Shown: positions 36,327 to 47,087, numbered from the stretch's first letter. The stretch: 64,000 nt of DNA from Pseudomonas pseudonitroreducens (GCF_021603645.1 NZ_BQHJ01000002.1:744001-808000), one strand, 5' to 3'. The notes: generated by a model from the sequence alone, not told the origin. A program made the numbers and translations.

Positions 36327-36689
36327 ATGAACGTCGAGCAGATCGTCGATTTCGCCCAGGCCACCACCGCCCCCGAACACTACCGCCCCGCCCCGGACCG
36401 CATCATCAAGGGCGACCCGGCGCAGAACGTGCGCAACCACTACGCCAGCGACTGCGGCCAGTTCAACGTGGGCATCTGGGAAGGCGAGCCGGGCCACTGG
36501 AACGTCAGCTACACCGAGCACGAGTACTGCGAGATCCTCCAGGGCGTGTCGGTGATCCGTGACGCCAATGGCGGCGCCAAGACCGTGCGCGTCGGCGACC
36601 GCTTCGTCATCCCGGCCGGCTTCAGCGGCACCTGGGAAGTACTGGAGCCGTGCCGCAAGGTCTACGTGATCTTCGAGCAGAAGGCCTGA
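36327..36689 (+). CDS. Cupin domain protein (ureidoglycine aminohydrolase-like cupin_3)
   Basis: 120 residues, one cupin barrel. Visible are WEGEPGHWNVSYTEHEYCEILQGVSVIRDANGG (cupin motif 1, with HEYCE) and VGDRFVIPAGFSGTWEVLEPCRKVYVIFE (motif 2). It lacks the His-rich metal motif of strong metal cupins but has the DUF861/EutQ-like pattern, with the conserved Trp. Such small proteins often accompany polyamine or amine pathways, and it is divergent from kauB here. No enzymatic role is established. It ends with a strong terminator and is monocistronic. Confidence 0.85.
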   Translation: MNVEQIVDFAQATTAPEHYRPAPDRIIKGDPAQNVRNHYASDCGQFNVGIWEGEPGHWNVSYTEHEYCEILQGVSVIRDANGGAKTVRVGDRFVIPAGFSGTWEVLEPCRKVYVIFEQKA

Positions 36690-36707
36690 TCCACCGAACA
36701 TGAAAAA

Positions 36708-36732
36708 GCCCGCCGATCGGCGGGCTTTTTTT
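36708..36732 (+). terminator. Terminator of the cupin gene
   Basis: GCCCGCCGA/TCGGCGGGC around a GATC centre, followed by seven T residues; AAAAA precedes it. Confidence 0.9.
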
Positions 36733-36771
36733 CGTCTGCGATCCTCGCAAAGGAAAATCACAGGCAAGAAA

Positions 36772-36795
36772 AAACCCGCCACGAAGGGCGGGTTT
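36772..36795 (-). terminator. Terminator of rpmBG
   Basis: AAACCCGCC (36772-36780) and GGCGGGTTT (36787-36795). On the minus strand it ends in a run of T residues, 22 bases past the rpmG stop. Confidence 0.88.
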
Positions 36796-36816
36796 CTTCA
36801 CAAGGGCGAAGATCAA

Positions 36817-36972
36817 TTACTTGATCTTGGCTTCCTTGTAGATCACGTGCTTGCGAACAACCGGATCGTATTTCTTGATCTCGATTTTCTCAGGCTTGGT
36901 ACGCTTGTTCTTGTCGGTGGTGTAGAAGTGGCCGGTACCGGCGCTGGACACCAAACGGATCAGTTCGCGCAT
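36817..36972 (-). CDS. rpmG: 50S ribosomal protein L33
   Basis: 51 residues, [20 protein letters not shown] then [20 protein letters not shown] and [11 protein letters not shown]. It has the L33 pattern with the zinc-binding cysteines replaced, as in other Pseudomonas. It is part of the large ribosomal subunit near the E site. It starts 12 bases after the rpmB stop, so rpmB and rpmG form the usual operon; a terminator follows directly. Confidence 0.97.
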   Translation of the reverse strand: MRELIRLVSSAGTGHFYTTDKNKRTKPEKIEIKKYDPVVRKHVIYKEAKIK

Positions 36973-36984
36973 GACTGCAGCTCC

Positions 36985-37221
36985 TTAGAATTTTTCGCCG
37001 CGGGCGCGCAGGTCGTTCAGAACGGCCTCGATACCACGCTTGTCGATGATACGCATGCCTTTGGCGGAAACGCGCAGACGCACGAAGCGCTTCTCGGATT
37101 CAACCCAGAAACGGTGGTGCTGCAGGTTCGGCAGGAAACGGCGGCGGGTTTTGTTGTGTGCGTGGGAAATGTTGTTCCCGGTAACCGGACCCTTACCGGT
37201 CACTTGGCAAACTCTCGACAT
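36985..37221 (-). CDS. rpmB: 50S ribosomal protein L28
   Basis: 78 residues, starting [20 protein letters not shown] and ending [12 protein letters not shown], the full L28 length. L28 is a late-assembling protein of the 50S subunit. First gene of rpmBG. Its leader of about 140 nt begins at a TTGCAG/TATAAA promoter and carries a CATGCC/GGCATG hairpin 22 bases before the ATG, which could influence translation. Confidence 0.98.
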   Translation of the reverse strand: MSRVCQVTGKGPVTGNNISHAHNKTRRRFLPNLQHHRFWVESEKRFVRLRVSAKGMRIIDKRGIEAVLNDLRARGEKF

Positions 37222-37242
37222 GGCTCAGCCCTCTGTAAACCA

Positions 37243-37260
37243 CATGCCAAACCCGGCATG
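37243..37260 (-). other. Hairpin in the rpmB leader
   Basis: CATGCC (37243-37248), a 6-nt loop, GGCATG (37255-37260). It lies close to the ribosome-binding region of rpmB. Confidence 0.4.
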
Positions 37261-37367
37261 GGTTGGCTGCTTAACTCAATAGGATTCTCAGTTTCACCGG
37301 GGTCTTAACTGCCGCTTCGCCTTGATCGAGTCGCGGGATCAGGCAGGGCCCCAGAAAAGAGCGCAGC

Positions 37368-37397
37368 TTTATATCAGAAAGTCACTTCCAGCTGCAA
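37368..37397 (-). promoter_or_regulatory. Sigma-70 promoter of rpmBG
   Basis: On the minus strand TTGCAG (37397-37392), an 18-nt spacer and TATAAA (37373-37368). The 364-bp gap 37222-37585 contains this promoter, a candidate promoter for the peptide-binding gene, and no visible gene. Confidence 0.6.
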
Positions 37398-37473
37398 GGG
37401 AAAGCATGACTCGGAAAAGCCGGCGCCAGCCCCCGTGGGGCGCGGCGCCGGTGCCGTTCGTCGCTTGTCGTCG

Positions 37474-37502
37474 TTGTGACGGGCTGCGGCTTGGTCTAGG
37501 GT
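37474..37502 (+). promoter_or_regulatory. Candidate promoter of the peptide-binding protein gene
   Basis: TTGTGA (37474-37479), 17-nt spacer, TAGGGT (37497-37502). It lies 84 bases before the ATG at 37586. Confidence 0.35.
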
Positions 37503-37585
37503 AGCTCCTTCGAGGCTGCCAACAGCCTTGCATGACCCGCCCAACCACGCGGATGGGCATCTTGCCAGCTTACACGGAGTCCGTC

Positions 37586-39157
37586 ATGCGTCTCGCCCTT
37601 CTCGCCCTCCTTCTTTCTCCTGCCCTCGCCAGTGCCGCCTCGCTGAGCGTGTGCACCGAAGCCAGCCCCGAAGGTTTCGACGTGGTCCAGTACAACTCGC
37701 TAACCACCACCAACGCCTCGGCCGATGTGCTGATGAACCGCCTGGTGGACTTCGACGCCGCCAGCGGCGCGGTGGTACCGAGCCTGGCCGAAAGCTGGAA
37801 AGTGTCCGACGATGGCCTGACTTACGACTTCCAGCTGCGCGACGGCGTAGCCTTCCACCACACCGACTACTTCAAGCCGAGCCGCACGCTGAGCGCCGGC
37901 GACGTGGTGTTCAGTTTCCAGCGCATGCTCGACGCCACCCAGCCCTGGCACAAGGTGGCGCAAAGCGGCTTCCCCCACGCCCAGTCGATGCAGCTGCCGA
38001 GCCTGGTCAAGGCCGTGGAGAGGGTCGATGAGCGCCATGTGCGTTTCACCCTCAACCACCCGGACGCCACCTTCCTGGCAATGCTCAGCATGGGCTTCGC
38101 CTCCATTTATTCCGCCGAGTACGCCGACCAGCTGATGCAGGCCGGCACCCCGGAGAAGCTCAACGCCCAGCCAATCGGCACCGGCCCCTTCATCTTCAAG
38201 CGCTTCCAGAAGGACGCCGTGGTGCGCTACAGCGCCAACGCCGAGTACTTTGGCGGCAAGCCGGCGGTGGATAACCTGGTGTTCGCCATCACCCCGGATG
38301 CCAGCGTGCGCTTGCAGAAGCTCAAGCGCGGCGAATGCCAGATCGCCCTGTCGCCCAAGCCCTTGGACGTCGAGGCCGCGACCAAGAGCGCCGACCTCAA
38401 GGTCGAGCAGACCCCGGCCTTCATGACCGCCTTCGTCGGCATCAACAGCCAGCATCCACCGCTGGACAACTCCAAGGTGCGCCAGGCGATCAACCTCGCC
38501 TTCGACAAGGCCAGCTACCTGAAGAGCGTGTTCGCCGGCAGCGCCACCGCCGCCGACGGCATCTATCCGCCCAATACCTGGAGCTACGCCAAGGACATCC
38601 CCGGCTATCCGCGCGACCTGGACAAGGCCCGTGCGCTGCTGGCCGAAGCCGGGCACAAGGACGGTTTCAAGACCACCATCTGGACCCGTCCCTCCGGGAG
38701 CCTGCTCAACCCCAACCCGAGCACCGGCGCGCAATTGCTACAGGCGGACCTGGCGCAGATCGGCATCCAGGCCGAGATTCGCGTGATCGAATGGGGCGAG
38801 CTGATCCGCCGTGCCAAGGCCGGCGAGCATGACCTGCTGTTCATGGGCTGGGCCGGCGACAACGGCGATCCGGACAACTTCCTCACCCCGCAATTCTCCT
38901 GCGCCAGCGTGAAGTCCGGCCTCAACTTCTCCCGTTATTGCGACGAGAAGCTCGACGGCCTGATCAGCCAGGGCAAGGCGATCGCCGACCAGGCCAAGCG
39001 CAGCGCGCTGTACCACCAAGCCCAGCAGATCATCCACGACCAGGCGCTGTGGCTGCCGCTGGCACACCCGACAGCCTCGGCGCTCACCCGCCAGAACGTG
39101 AAGGGCTACGTAGTGAGTCCGTTCGGTCGCCAGGATTTCTCGAAGGTCCAGCTATAG
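37586..39157 (+). CDS. Periplasmic peptide-binding protein (DppA/OppA family)
   Basis: 523 residues from ATG 37586, which follows CACGGAGT; the longer frame starting at 37532 lacks a signal at its front. Signal peptide [17 protein letters not shown]. The family-5 extracellular solute-binding fold is recognised by [66 protein letters not shown] and [19 protein letters not shown], and by [18 protein letters not shown] near the end. It binds di- or oligopeptides for an ABC importer; no permease genes lie beside it, and it would need one encoded elsewhere. The stop overlaps radC by 6 nt. Confidence 0.92.
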   Translation: MRLALLALLLSPALASAASLSVCTEASPEGFDVVQYNSLTTTNASADVLMNRLVDFDAASGAVVPSLAESWKVSDDGLTYDFQLRDGVAFHHTDYFKPSRTLSAGDVVFSFQRMLDATQPWHKVAQSGFPHAQSMQLPSLVKAVERVDERHVRFTLNHPDATFLAMLSMGFASIYSAEYADQLMQAGTPEKLNAQPIGTGPFIFKRFQKDAVVRYSANAEYFGGKPAVDNLVFAITPDASVRLQKLKRGECQIALSPKPLDVEAATKSADLKVEQTPAFMTAFVGINSQHPPLDNSKVRQAINLAFDKASYLKSVFAGSATAADGIYPPNTWSYAKDIPGYPRDLDKARALLAEAGHKDGFKTTIWTRPSGSLLNPNPSTGAQLLQADLAQIGIQAEIRVIEWGELIRRAKAGEHDLLFMGWAGDNGDPDNFLTPQFSCASVKSGLNFSRYCDEKLDGLISQGKAIADQAKRSALYHQAQQIIHDQALWLPLAHPTASALTRQNVKGYVVSPFGRQDFSKVQL

Positions 39158-39826
39158 CATGCCAAGCTCGGCCATTGACTGCGGCTCGCCGTCACCGACG
39201 ATGAAGTGATCCAGCACGCGCACGTCGATCAGCGCCAGCGCCTCGACGATACGCCGGGTCAGCAAGTGGTCGGACTGGCTGGGCTCGCAGACGCCGGAAG
39301 GATGGTTGTGCGCCAGGATCAGCGCGGCGGCGTTGTGCGCCAGGGCGCGCTTGACGATCTGCCGCGGGTAGACGCTGGCACTGTCGATGGAGCCGTGGAA
39401 CAGCACCTCGAAGGCCAGCACCCGGTGGCGGTTATCCATGAACAGGCAGGCAAACACCTCGTGGAGTTCGTGACGCAGCCGCGCCTTGAGGAAATCACGC
39501 ACGGCCTGCGGGCTCTCCAGCGCCGAGTCGCGACTGAGCTGTTCGGCGAGGTGGCGCCGGGCGATTTCCAGCACGGCCTGCAACTGCACGAACTTGGCGA
39601 CGCCCAGCCCCAGGTGGCTGCAGAACGATTCCAGGTCGGCCTCCAGCAAGGCGCGCAGGCTGCCGAACTCGCTGAGCAGGCGGCGTGCCAGGTCGACAGC
39701 ACTGCAGCCGGCCACGCCGGTGCGCAGGAAAATGGCGAGCAATTCGGCGTCGCTCAGGCTCGCCGCGCCTCGCTCGAGGAGCTTCTCCCGCGGACGCTCT
39801 GCCGCAGGCCAGTCACGAATACTCAA
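39152..39826 (-). CDS. radC: RadC/YicR-like JAB1/MPN domain protein
   Basis: 224 residues from TTG 39826 ([40 protein letters not shown]), with GGGAGG upstream. The JAMM metal motif is present as [26 protein letters not shown]. Historically called DNA repair protein RadC, but this role is disputed; the domain looks like a zinc metalloenzyme of unknown substrate. It is divergent from coaBC and convergent with the peptide-binding gene. Length and motif match the family. Confidence 0.94.
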   Translation of the reverse strand: MSIRDWPAAERPREKLLERGAASLSDAELLAIFLRTGVAGCSAVDLARRLLSEFGSLRALLEADLESFCSHLGLGVAKFVQLQAVLEIARRHLAEQLSRDSALESPQAVRDFLKARLRHELHEVFACLFMDNRHRVLAFEVLFHGSIDSASVYPRQIVKRALAHNAAALILAHNHPSGVCEPSQSDHLLTRRIVEALALIDVRVLDHFIVGDGEPQSMAELGML

Positions 39827-39966
39827 GGGACCTCCCAGTCAGGCCACCCGCTGTTCCCATGCGGGCGCTGTGCTATCTTAGCCCCCTCGCTGCGCGCAGC
39901 CGGAGGCCTGGGGAGGCGTCGTCGGCTTCAGCGCGCGTCATCCATTTCCGTATTTAAGGCTGGCCT

Positions 39967-41175
39967 ATGCAGCGGCTCTATCGTAAACGCATCGTTCTGG
40001 GCGTCGGCGGCGGTATCGCCGCCTACAAGAGCGCCGAACTGGTCCGCCGGTTGCGCGACCAGGGCGCCGAGGTGCGTGTCGTGATGACCCAGGGCGGCCG
40101 CGAGTTCATCACCCCGCTCACCCTCCAGGCACTGTCCGGCCATCCGGTACACCTGGACCTGCTCGACCCCGCCGCCGAAGCGGCCATGGGACACATCGAG
40201 CTGGCCCGCTGGGCCGACCTGGTACTGATCGCCCCCGCTACGGCCGACCTCATGGCGCGCCTGGCCCAGGGCGTGGCCAACGACCTGCTGACCACCCTGG
40301 TGCTGGCCACCGACGCGCAGGTTGCCCTCGCCCCGGCGATGAACCAGGCCATGTGGCGTGACCCGGCCACCCAGGTCAACGCCGAGCTGCTGCGCAGCCG
40401 CGGCCTGCACTTCTTCGGTCCCGCAGCCGGCAGCCAGGCCTGCGGCGACGTCGGCCCTGGCCGCATGCTCGAAGCCGAGGAGCTGGCGCAGCTGGCCGCC
40501 GACTGTTTCGAGTTCAAGGCCCTGACCGGCCAGCACATCCTGATTACCGCAGGGCCGACCCAGGAAAACATCGACCCGGTGCGCTATATCACCAACCACA
40601 GCTCGGGGAAGATGGGCTTCGCCCTGGCCGAGGCGGCCGCCGAAGCAGGCGCCCGCGTGACCCTGGTCACCGGTCCGGTGCACCTGCCGACTCCGGACCG
40701 GGTGAGCCGCGTCGACGTGGTCAGCGCCCGCGACATGCTCGCCGCCTGCGAAGCGGCGATGCCGGCGGACATCCTGATTGCCTCTGCCGCCGTGGCCGAC
40801 TACCGCCCGGAGCTGGTCGCAACGCAGAAACTCAAGAAAGATCCCACCAAGGGTGACGGTCTGCTCTTGCAGCTGGTGCGCAATCCCGACATTCTCGCCA
40901 CCCTCTCGCTGCGCGAGGACCGCCCCTTCAGCGTCGGCTTCGCCGCGGAGACCGAGAACCTGCTCGAGTACGCCTCGCGCAAGCTCAAGGACAAGAATCT
41001 CGATCTGATCGTTGCCAATGACGTGGCAAATCCGTCAATCGGCTTCAATAGTGAAGAGAACGCCATCACGGTCATCGACCGCGAATTGCACAAGACTGCG
41101 TTCGCCCAGACCAGCAAGGGCAAGATCGCCCGCCAGCTGATCGCCTTCATCGCCGAACGCATCAATCAACACTGA
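39967..41175 (+). CDS. coaBC: Bifunctional phosphopantothenoylcysteine decarboxylase/synthetase
   Basis: 402 residues. The N-terminal CoaC flavoprotein domain (1-190) has [23 protein letters not shown], the active-site His in [28 protein letters not shown] and [12 protein letters not shown]. The C-terminal CoaB domain (about 190-402) has [35 protein letters not shown]. It makes phosphopantetheine from phosphopantothenate and cysteine in CoA synthesis. It is followed by dut after 7 nt, then algC and argB, all in one direction. Confidence 0.97.
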   Translation: MQRLYRKRIVLGVGGGIAAYKSAELVRRLRDQGAEVRVVMTQGGREFITPLTLQALSGHPVHLDLLDPAAEAAMGHIELARWADLVLIAPATADLMARLAQGVANDLLTTLVLATDAQVALAPAMNQAMWRDPATQVNAELLRSRGLHFFGPAAGSQACGDVGPGRMLEAEELAQLAADCFEFKALTGQHILITAGPTQENIDPVRYITNHSSGKMGFALAEAAAEAGARVTLVTGPVHLPTPDRVSRVDVVSARDMLAACEAAMPADILIASAAVADYRPELVATQKLKKDPTKGDGLLLQLVRNPDILATLSLREDRPFSVGFAAETENLLEYASRKLKDKNLDLIVANDVANPSIGFNSEENAITVIDRELHKTAFAQTSKGKIARQLIAFIAERINQH

Positions 41176-41182
41176 GAACTCA

Positions 41183-41638
41183 ATGCACTCCCTGCAAGCC
41201 AAGATCCTCGACCCCCGCCTGGGCAGCGAATTCCCGCTGCCGCAGTACGCCACCCCGGGTTCCGCCGGCCTCGACCTGCGCGCCATGCTCAAGGAGGACC
41301 TGGTCCTCGAGCCGGGCCAGACCGTGCTGATTCCCACCGGCCTGTCCATCTACATCGCCGATCCGGGCCTGGCCGCGCTGATCCTTCCGCGTTCGGGCCT
41401 GGGCCACAAGCACGGCATCGTGCTCGGCAACCTGGTCGGCCTGATCGACTCCGACTACCAGGGCGAGCTGATGGTCTCCTGCTGGAACCGCGGCCAGACG
41501 GCCTTCAAGATCGCCATTGGCGAGCGTCTCGCCCAACTGGTGCTGGTGCCGGTGGTACAGGCGCATTTCGAGCTGGTCGAGACCTTCGATGAAAGCCAGC
41601 GCGGTGCCGGCGGCTTCGGTCACTCCGGCAGCCATTGA
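41183..41638 (+). CDS. dut: Deoxyuridine 5'-triphosphate nucleotidohydrolase
   Basis: 151 residues, the standard trimeric dUTPase length. Motifs are in order: [10 protein letters not shown] (1), [11 protein letters not shown] (2), [13 protein letters not shown] (3), [10 protein letters not shown] (4) and the C-terminal [10 protein letters not shown] (5). It hydrolyses dUTP to dUMP and pyrophosphate, keeping uracil out of DNA. Second in coaBC-dut; spacing of 7 nt to coaBC supports co-transcription. algC starts 40 nt later. Confidence 0.97.
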   Translation: MHSLQAKILDPRLGSEFPLPQYATPGSAGLDLRAMLKEDLVLEPGQTVLIPTGLSIYIADPGLAALILPRSGLGHKHGIVLGNLVGLIDSDYQGELMVSCWNRGQTAFKIAIGERLAQLVLVPVVQAHFELVETFDESQRGAGGFGHSGSH

Positions 41639-41678
41639 CCCCTACCCATTTCAGGATGAATCGCCGAGGAGACGTTGC

Positions 41679-44303
41679 ATGAAACTTTTCCAACGCACTG
41701 CCAAGGACAGCGCCGAACTGCCGGAACTCGTACCGGCGGAGAAGCCCGTCAAAGGACCGGCCGCGAAGGTCGACCTCAAGCCGCTGCTGCCATCCTTCGT
41801 CCTCACCGTGGGCGGTGTGGCCGCCGCCGGCGCGCTGCTGTGGTTCAGCCTGTTCGGCCAGGCCGACAATACTCACGTTACCCAGCTGACCAGCGCCTGG
41901 TCCGACAGCCAGGCCGGCGCCCTGCGCCAGTCACTGAACCTGCTGGCCGCCGACAGCCGCGCCATGGCAGGCGACCCGCAACTATTGCCGGCCTTGCAGA
42001 GCAATGACCCGGCGCGCATCGCCGCACTGGAGAAAGCGCTGACCCAGGGCCACCTGGACGGCCTGGTGGACGTGCACCTGAATGCCAACGGCCAGGCCGT
42101 GCAGGATACTGCCCGCCCCGGCCCGCTGAACTACGCCGCACTGGACATGCTTCACCGGGTCGAAAGCGGCCAGGCGGTGGCGCCGGAGGCCTACAAGGTC
42201 GGCACCCGCTGGCTGGTCTACAGCCCCGTCGCACTGCGTGCCGCCGACAACTCGATCCAGGGTTCGCTGCTGCTGGTCGTCGACCTGCAACGTTTGCTCG
42301 GCAGCCTGCCGCCGATGTCCGCCGATATCGGCCAACTGCAGATCTCCCAGCAGTTCGGCAACTCGCCAGCCCAGTTGCTGCTGCAGCGCGGCCAGGCCAA
42401 TGGCGCCGCTCCGCTGGAGCTGCCCAGCGGCAATCCGAACTGGAAGCTGAGCTTCACCCCCGGCCCGACGATCACCGGCCAGCTGTACTCGCCGACCCTG
42501 CTGGGCATTGCCGCGCTCCTGGCACTGGTCGGCGGCCTGCTGGGCCTCTATCTTGCGCAAAGTGCGATGCAGCGCCGGGTCAGCAAGGATGCCCAGACCC
42601 TGGGGCAGTTCATTCAGGAACTCGCCGGCCAACGCACTGCCAAAGCTCCTGAGCTGAGCCTGCCGAGCCTGCAGGCACTGGCTCAGGCGCTGGCCCGCCA
42701 GCCGCGCCGCAAGACCGAAACATCCGGTGCCAGCACCCCCGCCGCGCCCGCAGCCCCTGTTCAGCCGACCCCGGCTGTCGCCGCTGCCAGCGCCCCGGCC
42801 GCTGCCACCCAAACGCCATTGGTCGATCCGCTATTCCAGAACACTGACATTCTGGACATCGACATTCTTGATGAAGACCAGGATCTCCTGGGATTGGAGC
42901 AAACACCCGCTATGAGCACGCCTAAAGCCCCGCAGCTGCCCGCCAGCATCTTCCGCGCCTACGACATCCGTGGCGTGGTCGGCGACACCCTGACCGCCGA
43001 GACCGCCTACTGGGTCGGCCGCGCCATCGGTTCCGAAAGCCTGGCGCGCGGCGAGCCGTGCGTTTCCGTAGGCCGCGACGGCCGCCTGTCCGGCCCCGAG
43101 CTGGTCCAGCAGCTGATCCAGGGCCTGGTCGATTGCGGCTGCCAGGTCACCGACATCGGCATGGTGCCGACCCCGGTGCTGTACTACGCCGCCAACGTCC
43201 TGGAAGGCAAATCGGGCGTGATGCTCACCGGCAGCCACAACCCGCCGGACTACAACGGCTTCAAGATCGTCGTCGCCGGTGAAACCCTGGCCAACGAGCA
43301 GATCCAGGCCCTGCGCGAGCGCATCCAGAACGGCGACCTCGCCTCCGGCATCGGCAGCGTGCAGCAGATCGACATCCTGCCGCGCTACTTCCAGCAGATC
43401 CGCGACGACATCGCCCTGGCCAAGCCGCTGAAAGTAGTCGTGGACTGCGGCAACGGCGTGGCCGGTGTAATCGCCCCGCAACTGATCGAAGCCCTGGGCT
43501 GCACCGTGATCCCGCTGTACTGCGATGTCGACGGCACCTTCCCCAACCACCACCCGGATCCGGGCAAGCCCGAGAACCTGGAAGACCTGATCGCCAAGGT
43601 GAAGGAAACCGGCGCCGACCTGGGCCTGGCCTTCGACGGCGACGGCGACCGTGTGGGCGTGGTGACCAACGAAGGCACCATCATCTACCCCGACCGCCTG
43701 CTGATGCTGTTTGCCAAGGACGTGGTCTCGCGCAACCCCGGCGCCGACATCATTTTCGACGTCAAATGCACACGTCGCCTGATCTCCCTGATCAGCGGCT
43801 ACGGCGGCCGCCCGGTGATGTGGAAGACCGGCCACTCGCTGATCAAGAAGAAGATGAAGGAAACCGGCGCCCTGCTCGCCGGCGAGATGAGCGGCCACAT
43901 CTTCTTCAAGGAGCGCTGGTACGGCTTCGACGACGGCATCTACAGCGCCGCGCGCCTGCTGGAAATCATCAGCCTGGACAAGCGCGATGCCGAGCGCGTG
44001 TTCTCCGCGTTCCCGATGGACATCTCCACCCCGGAAATCAACATTACCGTCACCGACGAGGGCAAGTTCGCCCTGATCGAGGCGCTGCAGGCCCGCGGCC
44101 AGTGGGGTGAAGCCAACCTCACCACCCTCGACGGCGTGCGCGTGGATTACCCCAAAGGCTGGGGTCTGGTTCGCGCGTCCAACACCACTCCGGTGCTGGT
44201 GCTGCGCTTCGAGGCGGACTCCCAGGACGAACTGGAGCGCATCAAGGAAGTGTTCCGTACCCAGCTGAAAGCGGTCGACCCCGCCCTCAGCCTGCCCTTC
44301 TGA
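41679..44303 (+). CDS. algC: Phosphomannomutase/phosphoglucomutase AlgC with N-terminal sensor extension
   Basis: 874 residues from ATG 41679, which has GAGGAGA upstream. The extension is residues 1-410: a membrane helix (SFVLTVGGVAAAGALLWFSLFG, about 38-60), an extracytoplasmic region (about 62-265) resembling dCACHE sensors, a second helix (about 270-292) and an Ala/Pro-rich linker. The catalytic part follows from residue 412, the classical 463-residue AlgC start, with phosphoserine GSHNPP at residue 519 (Ser108 of the short form), metal loop DGDGDR and sugar loop GEMSGH. AlgC interconverts mannose-1/6-P and glucose-1/6-P for alginate, LPS and rhamnolipid. The internal ATG 42912 has GGAG 13 nt upstream, so a short form may also be made. 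Confidence 0.95.
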   Translation: MKLFQRTAKDSAELPELVPAEKPVKGPAAKVDLKPLLPSFVLTVGGVAAAGALLWFSLFGQADNTHVTQLTSAWSDSQAGALRQSLNLLAADSRAMAGDPQLLPALQSNDPARIAALEKALTQGHLDGLVDVHLNANGQAVQDTARPGPLNYAALDMLHRVESGQAVAPEAYKVGTRWLVYSPVALRAADNSIQGSLLLVVDLQRLLGSLPPMSADIGQLQISQQFGNSPAQLLLQRGQANGAAPLELPSGNPNWKLSFTPGPTITGQLYSPTLLGIAALLALVGGLLGLYLAQSAMQRRVSKDAQTLGQFIQELAGQRTAKAPELSLPSLQALAQALARQPRRKTETSGASTPAAPAAPVQPTPAVAAASAPAAATQTPLVDPLFQNTDILDIDILDEDQDLLGLEQTPAMSTPKAPQLPASIFRAYDIRGVVGDTLTAETAYWVGRAIGSESLARGEPCVSVGRDGRLSGPELVQQLIQGLVDCGCQVTDIGMVPTPVLYYAANVLEGKSGVMLTGSHNPPDYNGFKIVVAGETLANEQIQALRERIQNGDLASGIGSVQQIDILPRYFQQIRDDIALAKPLKVVVDCGNGVAGVIAPQLIEALGCTVIPLYCDVDGTFPNHHPDPGKPENLEDLIAKVKETGADLGLAFDGDGDRVGVVTNEGTIIYPDRLLMLFAKDVVSRNPGADIIFDVKCTRRLISLISGYGGRPVMWKTGHSLIKKKMKETGALLAGEMSGHIFFKERWYGFDDGIYSAARLLEIISLDKRDAERVFSAFPMDISTPEINITVTDEGKFALIEALQARGQWGEANLTTLDGVRVDYPKGWGLVRASNTTPVLVLRFEADSQDELERIKEVFRTQLKAVDPALSLPF

Positions 44304-45239
<936 letters not shown>

Positions 45240-45245
45240 TCAAAG

Positions 45246-45279
45246 ACACCCGCCAGGAGCGATCCTCGCGGGTGTTTTT
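45246..45279 (+). terminator. Terminator of argB
   Basis: ACACCCGC (45246-45253) with GCGGGTGT (45268-45275), an inner AGGA/TCCT extension, and five T residues. Confidence 0.88.
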
Positions 45280-45347
45280 CTGTCTGTTCGGGGCCGCATT
45301 GGCAGCCATGGCTGCCCAGCGTCGAACAGGTCTTCAGGAGCTTTCGC

Positions 45348-45794
45348 ATGGCCGCGTCTCCCGTTTCCCGCAATGACTTCAGCTTCTTCCACGGCCTGCG
45401 CGTGCGCTGGTCGGAGGTCGACCCGCAGGGCATCGTCTTCAACGGCAATTACCTGACCTACGCCGATGTCGCCACCACCGAGTATTACCGCCACCTGGGC
45501 GTGAGCTACCCGGCCGATCTGCTGCGCGGCGGCGGCGACCTGTTCGCGGTGAAGACCACCCTGGAATACCTGGCGCCGGCGCGCTTCGACGAGTGGCTGG
45601 AGATGGGCGTGCGCGTCAGCCGGCTGGGTCGCAGCAGCCTGACCTTCCAGGTCTCGATCTGGTGTGACGAGCAATTGCTGACGCTGGGTGAACTGATCTA
45701 CGCCTATGCCGGCGAAGACCGCACGAGCCAGCCCCTGCCGGACTGGCTGCGCGGGAAGATCAACGAATTCGAGCGCGTCTCGCCGCAACAGTGA
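45348..45794 (+). CDS. Acyl-CoA thioesterase (YbgC/4HBT family)
   Basis: 148 residues. Hot-dog fold signature RVRWSEVDPQGIVFNGNYLTYADVATTEYYRHLGV, with the catalytic Asp in DPQGIVF. The family hydrolyses short- to medium-chain or hydroxybenzoyl-CoA thioesters in the cytoplasm. It stands alone 109 bases after argB, where P. aeruginosa has the sphingosine-induced genes, and is separated from argB by a terminator. Substrate cannot be judged from sequence. Confidence 0.88.
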   Translation: MAASPVSRNDFSFFHGLRVRWSEVDPQGIVFNGNYLTYADVATTEYYRHLGVSYPADLLRGGGDLFAVKTTLEYLAPARFDEWLEMGVRVSRLGRSSLTFQVSIWCDEQLLTLGELIYAYAGEDRTSQPLPDWLRGKINEFERVSPQQ

Positions 45795-45810
45795 GCGGCG
45801 CGGGGTGGGC

Positions 45811-46425
45811 TCAGTTGCCCACCAGCTGGGCGACGCGGGCGCGATCCTCGCCGAAGCTGCTCACAGCCTGCACGCGCAGTTGCTGGTAGCGGGTAATGTC
45901 CTGCTGCAGGCGCTGCTCATCGCTGCGCAAGTTGTTCAGCTGCGCGACCAGGTCGTCGGGCACCTGACGCCCGGCGCGCTCCTGGTCGGCGGCGCGAGCC
46001 TGCAGGTTGGCCTGCTGCATCTTCAGTGACTGCAGATTGCCCTTGGCCACGCTGGTCAGCCCATCGAGTTCGGCCAGTTTGCGGTCGCGGGCACGGTCGA
46101 CGTCTTCGACGCTGGTGTACATGCGCATCAGCTGCTGGTCGGAACTGGCACGGGCGGCGTCCGCCTTGCGCTGCTCGATCTCGGCGGCGGTCGGGGCCGG
46201 CGGCACCTCGCGGATCACCCGGCCCTGTTCATTGAGCACCTGATAGCCCTTGCCGATGTACTGCGGGGGCACGCCCAGGCGGTCAATGACGGTGATGCCC
46301 TTGTCATTCACGTAACGGTACATCTCGACCTGGCTGGCCGCCTGGTCGGCAGCCGCCTGGCCGGCGAGCATGGCTCCCAGAAGCCCCATCAACACCCTGT
46401 AGCGGTAAGCACCCTGCTTGGCCAT
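45811..46425 (-). CDS. DUF4124 domain periplasmic protein
   Basis: 204 residues from ATG 46425. The signal peptide covers residues 1-26 (YRVLMGLLGAMLAGQAAA). The DUF4124 motif EMYRYVNDKGITVIDRLGVPPQYIGKGYQVLNEQGRVIREVPP follows. The rest (about 85-200) is a long charged coiled coil (AKGNLQSLKMQQANLQARAADQERAGRQVPDDLVAQLNNLRSDEQRLQQDITRYQQLRVQ). Probably exported and envelope-associated; function unknown. It is 20 bases after pyrE on the same strand, likely co-transcribed. Confidence 0.88.
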   Translation of the reverse strand: MAKQGAYRYRVLMGLLGAMLAGQAAADQAASQVEMYRYVNDKGITVIDRLGVPPQYIGKGYQVLNEQGRVIREVPPAPTAAEIEQRKADAARASSDQQLMRMYTSVEDVDRARDRKLAELDGLTSVAKGNLQSLKMQQANLQARAADQERAGRQVPDDLVAQLNNLRSDEQRLQQDITRYQQLRVQAVSSFGEDRARVAQLVGN

Positions 46426-46445
46426 GCCCGACACCCTTGTTCCGG

Positions 46446-47087
46446 TTAGATACCGTACTGCGCCCGATACGCTTCGACTGCCGACAGATGCTGCTTGAGC
46501 TGCCCGTCACCGGCCAGATATTCCAGCACCTGCTCCAGCGAGACAATGCTTACGACTGGAATCGAGAAATCCCGTTCCACTTCCTGGATCGCCGAAAGCT
46601 CGCCCTTGCCGCGCTCCTGCCGGTTCAGCGCGATCAGCACGCCGGCAGCCTGGGCTCCCTGCGCGTCGATGATCTGCATGACCTCGCGAATCGCAGTGCC
46701 AGCGGTGATCACGTCGTCGATGATCAATGCGCGACCGGCCAGGGGAGCGCCAACCAGCGTGCCGCCTTCGCCATGGTCCTTGGCTTCCTTGCGGTTGAAG
46801 CACCAGGGCAGGTCGCGGCCGTGCTGTTCCGCCAGCGCAATAGCTGTAGCGGCCGCCAGCGGAATTCCTTTATAGGCCGGACCGAACAACACGTCGAAAG
46901 GTATGCCGCTGTCGACCACCGCGCTGGCGTAGAAACGACCCAGCTGGGACAGCGCAACGCCGCTGTTGAACAGACCGGCATTGAAGAAGTACGGGCTGGT
47001 GCGCCCGGACTTGAGAGTGAACTCGCCGAAGCGAAGAACGCCGCGCTCGATGGCGAAGCGGATGAAATCGCGTTGATATGCGTGCAT
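46446..47087 (-). CDS. pyrE: Orotate phosphoribosyltransferase
   Basis: 213 residues. PRPP loop [21 protein letters not shown] near residue 117-137 and the N-terminal [35 protein letters not shown] are diagnostic. It forms OMP from orotate and PRPP in pyrimidine synthesis. The start ATG has GGGAGA upstream. It is divergent from crc with an 81-bp gap, the conserved Pseudomonas arrangement. Confidence 0.97.
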   Translation of the reverse strand: MHAYQRDFIRFAIERGVLRFGEFTLKSGRTSPYFFNAGLFNSGVALSQLGRFYASAVVDSGIPFDVLFGPAYKGIPLAAATAIALAEQHGRDLPWCFNRKEAKDHGEGGTLVGAPLAGRALIIDDVITAGTAIREVMQIIDAQGAQAAGVLIALNRQERGKGELSAIQEVERDFSIPVVSIVSLEQVLEYLAGDGQLKQHLSAVEAYRAQYGI

